From assembly GCA_025359685.1 (NCBI GenBank), contig JANYEY010000050.1:1-64000 (forward strand): a DNA stretch of 64,000 bases, read 5' to 3'. Below the pieces are notes generated by a model that was given only the letters and a program-made list of their open reading frames with translations, was not told where the DNA came from and searched no databases. Shown here piece by piece: positions 1 to 6,092 of the stretch (its first letter is position 1; each line of letters opens with the position of its first letter). The DNA comes from Sphingomonadaceae bacterium. GTDB lineage: Bacteria > Pseudomonadota > Alphaproteobacteria > Sphingomonadales > Sphingomonadaceae. Made by a program: the position numbers and the translations under genes.

Positions 1-73
1 GGGGTGGAAAGCGGCCATTAGGCTCGGTCCTGGCTTGAAGTCACGCACCGCTTCCGCAAACGCCGTCCATAAA

Positions 74-1417
74 TTAGTGATCGTGTCCCTCGGGTTCCAA
101 CATTTCGAACGCAAGCCGGGCTGACTGATCTTTGACATCCAATCGCAGGACCGCTTGGAATGCATGCGGCTCGCGGGGGGCTTGCGCGCTTTGCAAAACC
201 GTCGGATCCTCGGTTTCGAAAAGCGGGATGGTCTCAATTCCGTCGCCGCCCCGGTCGATCTGGACCTCGGCGCTCAAATCGGCGGCTTGTCGGGCAAGCG
301 TGAGGCGCATGCGTTCGCCGCCGGCGGTATCGACGATGGCAAGCGTTCCTTCGGCAACACGGCTGGCAAAATGAAACGGCTCGGGTGCGTGATGGCCGAC
401 GTGTCGGTCGGCTGGCGCTGGCAGGTTCAATTTGCCCAACTCGGAATGCTCGAACGTCACATTCGCGGTCTTCAGCGCGGGCGTGTGCGCCAGCAGCTCC
501 GATTTCAAATTACGCGCAATGTCCATCGCCGCAGACAACGAGAGTTGTTCATCGACGTGAATCGCAACGTCGGCATGCAGCTCGTGACCGATCCACCGTG
601 CTCGCGCATCAGTAACTCTTGCAATCCCCGGGACATGCTCGGCCGCATGGCGAATTTCCGCGGTCACGCCGGGATCCACACCATCCAGCGTGCGCGTGAT
701 CACTGCTTTGGCAGACTGCCAGACGATACCGCCGATCGTGATCGTAATCAAAAGGCCAACTATCGGGTCGGCCAGCGGGTAACCGAGCCAGACTCCGAGC
801 GCGCCCAGCACAACCGCCAGAGAGGTCAGCCCGTCAGTGCGCGCATGATAACCATCGGCGATAAGGGCGGCGCTGTTCATCTGCCGACCGACCCGGATGC
901 GAAACACGGCAACGACTTCGTTGCCGACGAACCCGATGAACCCGGCAAGGGCAAGCCAGCCAAGGTGGCTGACTGGCTGGGGATTGAGCAAGCGATGGAT
1001 CGCTTGGTAGCCAGCGACTACCGCGCTGAACAGGATAATAAGAATAATGAGAATGCCTGCCAGGTCTTCGACGCGACCGAGCCCGTAGGTAAACGTTTTG
1101 GATGGCTTGCGCCGCGCCAGGACAAACGCGATCCACAGCGGAATTGCGGTCGTGGCGTCGGCAACGTTGTGGATCATATCGGCGAGTAGCGCGACAGAAC
1201 CCGACACAAGGACAATAGCCAATTGGAATGCAGCTGTGATAGCCAGAATTACGAACGACCACTTGATCGCCCAGATGCCGCGTTCGGAGTTTGCCAGAGA
1301 CGAGTCGATCACGCCGTGGGTGTGGCCATGTCCTTGGGCGCCGTGGTCGCCATGCGCAGCATGACCGCCACCATCCTTTTGGCCGCCGAAGCCGAGCCAA
1401 TCGCGAATGTCCATCAT
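74..1417 (-). CDS. dmeF: CDF-family Co/Ni efflux transporter, DmeF-like
   Basis: Proton-driven exporter of divalent metal ions in the inner membrane. Residues 19-34 are a His/Gly-rich stretch (HGDHGAQGHGHTHG) typical of DmeF. About six membrane segments follow. The metal site shows as HNVAD in TM2 (H83, D87) and HARTD in TM5 (H191, D195), then the usual cytosolic C-terminal domain. The protein is 447 residues, longer than the roughly 300-350 usual for CDF pumps, because of an extra ~110-residue soluble tail ending in GHDH. The start is the tandem ATG at 1417/1414, about 10 bp after the dmeR stop with GAGGTG as ribosome site; a longer reading frame upstream only overlaps dmeR. The pairing with a CsoR/RcnR repressor supports Co/Ni, but Zn or Cd cannot be excluded. 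Confidence 0.85.
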   Translation of the reverse strand: MMDIRDWLGFGGQKDGGGHAAHGDHGAQGHGHTHGVIDSSLANSERGIWAIKWSFVILAITAAFQLAIVLVSGSVALLADMIHNVADATTAIPLWIAFVLARRKPSKTFTYGLGRVEDLAGILIILIILFSAVVAGYQAIHRLLNPQPVSHLGWLALAGFIGFVGNEVVAVFRIRVGRQMNSAALIADGYHARTDGLTSLAVVLGALGVWLGYPLADPIVGLLITITIGGIVWQSAKAVITRTLDGVDPGVTAEIRHAAEHVPGIARVTDARARWIGHELHADVAIHVDEQLSLSAAMDIARNLKSELLAHTPALKTANVTFEHSELGKLNLPAPADRHVGHHAPEPFHFASRVAEGTLAIVDTAGGERMRLTLARQAADLSAEVQIDRGGDGIETIPLFETEDPTVLQSAQAPREPHAFQAVLRLDVKDQSARLAFEMLEPEGHDH

Positions 1418-1427
1418 GCCGCGCACC

Positions 1428-1694
1428 TCATAGATACTTTGCCAGTTGTCTGAACTCGTCGAGCACGGCCCCGGTAACCGGCTCGGCCGGGCCAGAACCT
1501 TCATTGAGGCAATGGTCGATGTGATCATGGATAAGCGCGCGCTTGGCATTCGTGATTGCGCATTCGACCGCGTGAAGCTGCTGTGCGAGATCGACGCACT
1601 TACGGCCACTTTCAATCATCGCGATAACGGACGCCAGATGACCATTCGCCCGTTTCAGACGTTTGATTATTCCGGGATGGGACTCGTGTTGCAT
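1428..1694 (-). CDS. dmeR: CsoR/RcnR-family metal-sensing repressor, DmeR-like
   Basis: All-helical tetrameric DNA-binding repressor of the DUF156 family, 88 residues, the normal length. The likely metal ligands are visible: His3, Cys33, His58 and Cys62, with Cys33-to-His58 spacing of 25 and His58-to-Cys62 spacing of 4, as in the C-H-C site of CsoR plus the N-terminal His of RcnR. Metal binding should release it from DNA and allow efflux. It is the first gene of a two-gene operon with the CDF transporter, the arrangement known as dmeRF in Agrobacterium and Rhizobium. A G/C-tract dyad directly upstream (1707-1723) is the likely operator. The exact metal is inferred from the gene pair. Confidence 0.85.
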   Translation of the reverse strand: MQHESHPGIIKRLKRANGHLASVIAMIESGRKCVDLAQQLHAVECAITNAKRALIHDHIDHCLNEGSGPAEPVTGAVLDEFRQLAKYL

Positions 1695-1706
1695 GATGTG
1701 GCCAGT

Positions 1707-1723
1707 ATCCCCTGGGGGAGGAT
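1707..1723 (-). promoter_or_regulatory. Candidate DmeR operator (G/C-tract dyad)
   Basis: ATCCCCTGGGGGAGGAT starts 13 bp upstream of the dmeR start codon. ATCC and GGAT ends flank C- and G-tracts, resembling the G-tract operators bound by RcnR/CsoR proteins. The position would block transcription initiation or early elongation. No ribosome site other than this G-rich stretch is evident, so operator and translation signal may overlap. Confidence 0.45.
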
Positions 1724-2087
1724 CATTGCAAACAAATTCACGTTGAAGTTTGTGTCCGCAATCGGTTCATTGGCCGCCAACCGCGCCGACGCATTTGAGG
1801 GTGGTATTCCGTTGAAGAAATCGGATGCGGGATCATTCGTGGGCCGCTTCGCAACGAAGACGAGCGAGGTCCCGCTACCGATCAGGCCGTAAAGTTGGCG
1901 CGAGGCTACCGGCCTCCGGCTCCGGAAGCAGCAAAACCGCCAAGACTGCCCTTCGGTTCCGCTTCGTACCACCTACCAGCAAACTTGGCGCCGGAGGCAG
2001 CTTGACACTAACAATCAGCACGGACCACTCGGAGGGGGCCGATCATCTTGGTGCGGGCCATGAAATACTGGCCACCGACGGACAGGG

Positions 2088-2115
2088 CCGGGCTGGACCA
2101 TGACGTCCAGCCCGG
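2088..2115. terminator. Perfect 11-bp hairpin downstream of the His/Asp-rich gene
   Basis: CCGGGCTGGAC and GTCCAGCCCGG flank a 6-nt loop. It lies about 70 bp past the stop codon of the minus-strand gene at 2183 and has no clear T-run, so it may be a 3' end stabiliser rather than a classical terminator. The rest of 1724-2182 holds no convincing gene; one overlapping frame there lacks any domain. Confidence 0.45.
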
Positions 2116-2182
2116 TTCAAAAACGGCATTCATGCTCTAGGGCAGTACGTCCGAAAATTCGGTGCCGTGCCAAGCCTCCACA

Positions 2183-2575
2183 TCAATAGCCATAGCGATT
2201 GTAGTTGCGATAACGCGAGGAATCGCGGCGCTGCCAGGCGCGGCTATGCCACCGATCGTGATTGTCTTCGAGCTGGTCGTGTGCGTCGGCATGATCTTCC
2301 CTCAGATCGCGGTGCAGACGTCTGTGCGTACGGCCCGACATCCCATACTGGTGCGCTCGGTCATGCTCCTGCTCAAGGTCGTCGTGCACGTCGTCATGCT
2401 GATCCTCGATCTGGTCATGCTCGTCGTCGTGCCGGGAATATCCCCCTCCATATGGCTGACCATAATAGCCACCCGAGCCGATAGTCACCGACCAGCTGCT
2501 TTGCGCAAAAGCCGCGCTCGGTATCAGTGCCGCTGTTGATGCCAATCCCAGCAGCGCGATAAAAGTCTTGTTCAT
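2183..2575 (-). CDS. Small secreted His/Asp/Arg-rich protein, function unknown
   Basis: 130 residues. Residues 1-25 form a clean signal peptide (MNKTFIALLGLAS... ending AFAQ), so the product is exported. After a Gly/Tyr-rich linker comes a highly charged segment with repeated DDxHD, DDEHD, EDNHD and HRDLRED-like units containing many His, Asp and Glu, then an Arg/Tyr-rich tail. Such composition suits weak binding of divalent metals or of polyanions in the periplasm. The start codon is chosen because AGGGAGT lies 8 bp upstream and the signal peptide begins there; a longer upstream frame has no such features. I do not recognise the family. The setting among metal-resistance genes suggests metal buffering, but that is inference. 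Confidence 0.75.
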   Translation of the reverse strand: MNKTFIALLGLASTAALIPSAAFAQSSWSVTIGSGGYYGQPYGGGYSRHDDEHDQIEDQHDDVHDDLEQEHDRAHQYGMSGRTHRRLHRDLREDHADAHDQLEDNHDRWHSRAWQRRDSSRYRNYNRYGY

Positions 2576-2692
2576 TCCGATACTCCCTACATCTAAGCCA
2601 CGGACGAAACTGACCATGATGCAATGCACGAAGGCTGAATGGATTGTTTTGGCTACCGTAAGTGTACCAACCCTCGTTGCGCTAAGCGACGT

Positions 2693-2712
2693 CGCGTCCG
2701 CAATCGGGTCGT
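2693..2712. repeat. 20-bp dispersed repeat, copy 1
   Basis: A 20-bp sequence starting CGCGTCCGCAATCGGGT recurs exactly at 22160-22179, and a diverged copy lies near 1753-1768. It sits in the gene-free stretch 2576-2885, which otherwise shows no convincing reading frame. It may be a remnant of a longer intergenic repeat. Confidence 0.5.
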
Positions 2713-2885
2713 TGATTGACAAACAGTAGCGGCGTGATTGGGGTGATTTCCGCAAGAGCAGGTTTTGGATGGGTAACCCAAAAAGCGGACATCGCCAGTG
2801 CGGCTGCAAAGTGAACCGTTATTGGTGAACGAACAGAAGCCGGCGTTGGCGCAGCACCGCATGTGCCTTTAGTCACACCACGAAT

Positions 2886-2984
2886 TTATAACTGCGCAAT
2901 GACTTTTGCCAGCTTCGCCTGAATCTGGACAGCAGCCTGTTTAAGCGCTGGATTGTCGATTGCTTCCATGGATGCAACAGGATG
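2886..2984 (-). pseudogene. 3' fragment of a DUF302 gene cut off by the IS1 element
   Basis: This is the C-terminal end of the gene whose 5' part lies at 5583-5879. Joining the two sides through the 8-bp target duplication restores ...AIDPV followed by ASMEAIDNPALK. After that the original frame is lost by one extra A in a run of four (2940-2943). Dropping that base gives QAAVQIQAKLAKVIAQL and a stop at 2886-2888, a normal DUF302 ending. The fragment therefore carries a frameshift as well as the separation, unless the homopolymer length is a sequencing error. Confidence 0.7.
2977..2984. repeat. Target-site duplication, left copy (IS1 element)
   Basis: AACAGGAT directly precedes the left inverted repeat and is repeated at 5583-5590 after the right inverted repeat. 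Eight bases fits IS1-family insertion. Confidence 0.9.
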
Positions 2985-3009
2985 GTAGTGTCTCAGTTTG
3001 AATTTTGAC
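2985..3009 (+). repeat. Left terminal inverted repeat of the IS1 element
   Basis: 25 bp, exact reverse complement of 5558-5582. It starts GGTAGTG, in keeping with the GGTNNTG tips of IS1 ends. Confidence 0.9.
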
Positions 3010-3066
3010 GCCTTGGCTATCCAGCCGCTTGTCCTATATGCTTAGCGGTATGCATGGAGGTAAGCG

Positions 3067-3237
3067 ATGGAATACTGGGATCGCGCTGGGAAAGTTGTCG
3101 GCCTATGGGTCGATAAAAAGCATCGGGTTTGCGATAAGTGCGGGCGTGAGTTTTTGAGCGGGACTTTCCGAATCGCGAGGGGCAGAGCCTATGAGGCGTT
3201 GTGCCATACTTGTGACCCGGAGACGCCCCATGCCTAA
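3067..3237 (+). CDS. 56-residue zinc-ribbon microprotein carried by the IS1 element
   Basis: Starts MEYWDRAGKVVG and ends DPETPHA. It has two CxxC knuckles, CDKC (22-25) and CHTC (46-49), separated by 20 residues, the layout of a small zinc ribbon. A strong ribosome site (GGAGG, 3057-3061) precedes the ATG. Its stop overlaps the start of the next gene by 8 bp (CCATGCCTAA), so the two are probably translationally coupled. The function is unknown. A nucleic-acid or protein contact role in transposition or in host gene control is possible but not shown. Confidence 0.7.
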   Translation: MEYWDRAGKVVGLWVDKKHRVCDKCGREFLSGTFRIARGRAYEALCHTCDPETPHA

Positions 3238-3475
3238 AGGCCCGCGCGGAGAGAAGCGCCCAGCCGACGCAATCGGACTTGCTGTGATGATCGGCAAGAT
3301 CGCCACTGGCGAGATTGAGGACATTGCGGACGCAACCAAAAGCGCCGCTGCACAGCTTGGTAGCTTGGGCGGGAAGAAGCGGGCGGCGAATATGACACCA
3401 GAGCGACGGGCGGAGATTGCCCGAAAGGCGGCGGAGAAACGCTGGGGTCAATCGTCCTCGACGAAAGGTAATTGA
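3230..3475 (+). CDS. 81-residue basic protein with C-terminal GGK..RW motif
   Basis: Starts MPKGPRGEKRPADAIG, ATG at 3230 overlapping the preceding stop. The first half has a hydrophobic/acidic helix (VMIGKIATGEIEDIAD). The second half holds GGKKRAANMTPERRAEIARK followed by AAEKRW, a Lys/Arg-rich motif. The P63C protein of the same element carries a closely similar motif at its N terminus. It probably binds nucleic acid, but I know of no defined function. Its 3' end overlaps the convergent P63C gene by 28 bp. An upstream start at 3191 is possible but lies inside the zinc-ribbon gene and lacks a ribosome site. Confidence 0.7.
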   Translation: MPKGPRGEKRPADAIGLAVMIGKIATGEIEDIADATKSAAAQLGSLGGKKRAANMTPERRAEIARKAAEKRWGQSSSTKGN

Positions 3476-4467
3476 AGAGTAGTCCCACGTTTTGGCAGAG
3501 CCGTATCCAACATGAGTTTGAACTGATTCCAGTTCTTTGACGCCTTCATAAGCGTGATGACGGCATGAAGGTGTTGGGCAAGCGCCGGGTGGCCAATGTC
3601 CTCGGTAAAGAGTTGGTGCAGCCGCCCCCTCCTCTTGCCGTCACTGTCTTTCGGCATTCTCTTCTCCAACTCTTCACGAATGCCGGGCGCAAGGCGCTCA
3701 TAAACGAAATCTGTTGTGTAACCGGCAACCGCTTGAGGCGGATTGAATCTGCGTCCGCGCCATTCCCATCCCCGCAGGCGATAGATTTCCTTGTAAAAAT
3801 CGTCGGGGAACCGCTTTGCCCATGCCGCCAACTCTTTGAGCAAGAAGGCGTCCAAAATGTCCTGCAAGGCGTGACGTTGACGAACTTCTTGGAAGCCGGT
3901 CGCTTCGTCAACCAACGCGACGATGCCGATCTCGGCCAGCGCGCGAATAAGAGTGTCAGCAGCCAGGATCATTCCTTCGTAGCGCGCCGGAATCTTTCCC
4001 GACGCGCGTAGGCTGGCGTCACGAAATTGGAGATAGACCTCGGCAACCTTTTTGAGCGATCTCGCGTTGTAACCGACGCCCTTCCCACCCTTTTTTGTGC
4101 GATAAAAGATGGGCTTGGTCGACTCTACCAAGTCATTGGTAATAAACGGCTTTAGGGCATCTGCCTGCAAAAAGAAGGGTAGTTCGTCGACTGTCGAAAG
4201 AACACCCGTCCCGGCTTTCGGAGAGCGGGAGCGGCCCAGCGCACGAAGGAACGTAGCCTGCGTTATTATGCGAGTTTCGTCGCGAAGAACCGCAGCGGAC
4301 AATTCTACTTGGCCAATGTTAAACGTGCCCTCGAAATCGGCCATTGGAAGATCGGCAGACCAACGGGCCTCTGCCGCCAAGCGCGCGTTGTCTCTCCGCT
4401 CGGCGGGCGACATCGCCTTCATGCGCGCCTTTCCAGCTGCTACTTTTTTGGGGTCTTTCTCGCTCAT
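3448..4467 (-). CDS. P63C-domain protein carried by the IS1 element
   Basis: 339 residues. The N-terminal ~40 residues hold a GKARMKAMSPAERRDNARLA motif followed by AEARW, like that of the 81-residue neighbour. The C-terminal half matches the P63C domain as I know it: IGIVALVDEATGFQ, then a KELAAWAKRFPDDFYKEIYR segment and RLRGWEW. P63C proteins occur in phages and mobile DNA and have no settled biochemical role. The gene points away from the transposase; a 106-bp region with inverted repeats separates the two starts. It is an intact passenger, not needed for the known IS1 transposition reaction. The domain name rests on pattern recall, not a search. Confidence 0.8.
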   Translation of the reverse strand: MSEKDPKKVAAGKARMKAMSPAERRDNARLAAEARWSADLPMADFEGTFNIGQVELSAAVLRDETRIITQATFLRALGRSRSPKAGTGVLSTVDELPFFLQADALKPFITNDLVESTKPIFYRTKKGGKGVGYNARSLKKVAEVYLQFRDASLRASGKIPARYEGMILAADTLIRALAEIGIVALVDEATGFQEVRQRHALQDILDAFLLKELAAWAKRFPDDFYKEIYRLRGWEWRGRRFNPPQAVAGYTTDFVYERLAPGIREELEKRMPKDSDGKRRGRLHQLFTEDIGHPALAQHLHAVITLMKASKNWNQFKLMLDTALPKRGTTLQLPFVEDD

Positions 4468-4475
4468 GACAACCT

Positions 4476-4533
4476 CATGCTTGCATCGTTGATTATGCTA
4501 GCATATGCCAGCACAAGAAAAAGTGCAAGCATG
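4476..4533. promoter_or_regulatory. Inverted-repeat cluster between P63C gene and transposase
   Basis: CATGCTTGCA (4476-4485) and TGCAAGCATG (4524-4533) form a perfect 10-bp dyad. Between them are TGCTAGCA (4496-4503) and TGCCAGCA (4506-4513). The repeated TGC-N2-GCA unit between divergent genes suggests a shared operator, perhaps for one of the element's own small proteins. Confidence 0.4.
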
Positions 4534-4573
4534 GTGATTTCTCTTGACCCTAGGCATAAAAGTTCATATCAAA

Positions 4574-5458
4574 ATGGGCATGAACAAGCTGCCCCTCTCC
4601 AAGCGTGTCCAAATCCTCGCCATGCTGTGCGAGGGATCGTCCATGCGCTCGATCAGCCGCGTTGCTGACGTGTCGATCAACACAGTTTCCAAACTTCTGG
4701 TTGAAGCTGGTGAGGCCTGCCTGATCCTGCACGACGAAACCGTGCGCAACGTGAAGGCGAGCCGCATTCAGTGCGATGAAATCTGGTCGTTCTGCCATGC
4801 CAAAGCCAAGAACGTAGCGACTGCGAAAGCAGCCCCGGAAGGCGCTGGCGACGTTTGGACTTGGACCGCGATTGATGCCGATACCAAGCTGATCGTGTCC
4901 TACTTCGTCGGTGACCGTTCGGGCGAAAGCGCAATGGTGTTGATGGACGATCTACAAGCCCGTCTTGCCAATCGCGTCCAGCTTACCACCGATGGTCACA
5001 AGGCTTACCTAGAGGCCGTAGAAGGCGCATTCGGCAGCGACGTGGACTTTGCCCAGCTTGTGAAGCTCTACGGCCCCACGATCACCGCACCGGGCCGCTA
5101 CAGCCCAGCGGAATGCACCGGGATCAAGAAAATCCGCCGCGAGGGCAATCCTGACATTGCGCACGTTTCGACCAGCTACGTTGAGCGCCAGAACCTGACC
5201 ATGCGCATGTCCATGCGGCGCTTCACCCGGTTGACCAACGCTTTCAGCAAGAAGCTGGACAACCACATTCACGCACTCGCGCTCTATTTTGTGTTCTACA
5301 ACTTCACCCGCATTCACAAGACGCTGCGCATGTCCCCTGCTATGGCGGCAGGGATCGCGGATCGGCTGTGGTCGCTTGAGGACGTGATCGCCAAGATTGA
5401 CGAGCTGGCACCGGAGCCGAAACCGCGCGGACCTTACCGCAAACGAAATGGGGTGTGA
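4574..5458 (+). CDS. IS1-family transposase
   Basis: Catalyses cut-and-join of the element ends. Near the N terminus is a helix-turn-helix (KRVQILAMLCEGSSMRSISR, then VADVSINTV) for end recognition. The DDE catalytic set is visible as D in CDEIWSF (about residue 68), D in TTDGHKAY (about 140) and E in SYVERQN (about 204), followed by the conserved MRMSMRRFTRLTNAFSKK segment and a basic tail. Around 294 residues in a single frame, unlike classical IS1, which uses a frameshift to join InsA and InsB. I take ATG at 4574 (or 4580, two codons on); an upstream TTG at 4544 keeps the frame open but adds no recognisable sequence. Confidence 0.9.
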   Translation: MGMNKLPLSKRVQILAMLCEGSSMRSISRVADVSINTVSKLLVEAGEACLILHDETVRNVKASRIQCDEIWSFCHAKAKNVATAKAAPEGAGDVWTWTAIDADTKLIVSYFVGDRSGESAMVLMDDLQARLANRVQLTTDGHKAYLEAVEGAFGSDVDFAQLVKLYGPTITAPGRYSPAECTGIKKIRREGNPDIAHVSTSYVERQNLTMRMSMRRFTRLTNAFSKKLDNHIHALALYFVFYNFTRIHKTLRMSPAMAAGIADRLWSLEDVIAKIDELAPEPKPRGPYRKRNGV

Positions 5459-5459
5459 T

Positions 5460-5573
5460 ATGAGCGATGGGACGATTTGGTTTGGGCTGCTGGTTTTTGG
5501 AGTCTTCGCTTACGGTCTTGATAGCAAGCTCGACAAGATCATCGAGCTGCTCAAAAATCAAAATTCAAACTGA
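5460..5573 (+). CDS. 37-residue membrane peptide at the right end of the IS1 element
   Basis: MSDGTIWFGLLVFGVFAYGLDSKLDKIIELLKNQNSN (quoted in two parts: one membrane helix MSDGTIWFGLLVFGVFAYG, then a charged tail). ATG begins 2 bp after the transposase stop codon, and the last codons lie inside the right inverted repeat. The hydrophobic-then-amphipathic layout recalls small holin- or toxin-like peptides, but no homology is recognised. It could be a chance frame; the tight coupling to the transposase favours a real gene. Confidence 0.45.
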   Translation: MSDGTIWFGLLVFGVFAYGLDSKLDKIIELLKNQNSN

Positions 5574-5582
5574 GACACTACC
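5558..5582 (-). repeat. Right terminal inverted repeat of the IS1 element
   Basis: 25 bp, exact reverse complement of 2985-3009, immediately followed by the AACAGGAT duplication. Confidence 0.9.
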
Positions 5583-5879
5583 AACAGGATCGATGGCCGC
5601 CACTTCGGTTTGTCCGCCTCCAGCGTCGCGAACGACAACATTGCACGGCAGCATCGTGCCGACCTTATCCTCGAGCTTGAGTGCTTCATAGGCAAGGGCC
5701 GGGTTGCAGGCACCCAGTATCCGGTAATCGGGAAAATAGACCCCGATCTTCGCCTTCAAGGTTTGCTTGATATCAATCTCGGTGATGATGCCAAAGCCTT
5801 CATCTTTCAAGGCTTCTACGGTGCGGGCGACAGCCGCTTCGAACGGCATCGAAAGCGTCTTGCCAAGATAGTATGCCAT
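5583..5879 (-). pseudogene. 5' part of a DUF302 gene, interrupted by the IS1 element
   Basis: Encodes MAYYLGKTLSMPFEAAVART and on to AAIDPV, covering most of a DUF302 domain, including the FPDYRILGACNPALAYEALK core and the LPCNVVVRD strand. The IS1 insertion replaces the last 30 or so residues with a short read-through tail (GSVSV). DUF302 proteins are small alpha/beta proteins often found with sulfur or metal genes; their biochemistry is not settled. The gene is the last of a minus-strand set starting with the multicopper oxidase, 12 bp after the 43-residue membrane protein gene. Function may be partly kept, since only the last helix is lost. The AACAGGAT duplication is at 5583-5590. Confidence 0.8.
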
Positions 5880-5891
5880 CTCCTGGTGCTC

Positions 5892-6023
5892 CTAGCGCTT
5901 GGTGTTGAAAAACAAATACTTGATAAGGGCTGCCACGGCTAAAACCAGCAGGACAACTCCCAGCAATCCACCCCAGCCCATGCCGTCCATCCAAGCGCCG
6001 CCGCCATTCATTGCTCCGTTCAT
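5892..6023 (-). CDS. 43-residue Gly/Trp-rich single-span membrane protein
   Basis: Starts MNGAMNGGGAWMDGMGWGG, then one hydrophobic helix (LLGVVLLVLAVAALIKYLFF) and a short basic end. A GAGGAAATTACC-like ribosome site precedes the ATG. It lies between the multicopper oxidase (69 bp upstream) and the DUF302 gene (12 bp downstream), so the three are probably co-transcribed. Met and Gly in the periplasmic N terminus could touch copper. Small proteins of this shape are common in proteobacterial copper clusters, generally without an assigned role. Confidence 0.65.
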   Translation of the reverse strand: MNGAMNGGGAWMDGMGWGGLLGVVLLVLAVAALIKYLFFNTKR

Positions 6024-6092
6024 GGTAATTTCCTCGTTTTGGTGAATAGTCTAATTGCTCATGCCGTTTATGAGTCGTCGGAATCGCGCCGA

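Larger units (their letters stand above)
2985..5582. mobile_element. IS1-family element with four accessory genes, 2598 bp
   Basis: Bounded by 25-bp perfect inverted repeats beginning GGTAGTGTCTCAG and by an 8-bp direct repeat AACAGGAT. It encodes an IS1-type DDE transposase (4574-5458, plus), but at 2.6 kb is far larger than classical IS1 (about 0.8 kb). The added content is a 56-residue zinc-ribbon protein, an 81-residue basic protein, a P63C-domain protein on the minus strand, and a 37-residue membrane peptide running into the right inverted repeat. The perfect ends and exact duplication show a recent insertion, into a DUF302 gene of the copper region. The transposase frame is intact, so the element may still be mobile. 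Confidence 0.9.

Noticed and set aside
155-1189. 344-codon open frame on the plus strand opposite the CDF transporter
   Set aside because: Arg/Asp-rich mirror of a GC-rich gene with no domain; the minus-strand CDF protein has clear motifs and membrane helices.
1667-1972. 101-codon minus-strand frame overlapping the dmeR start
   Set aside because: Overlaps the dmeR 5' end and operator, has no domain and irregular composition.
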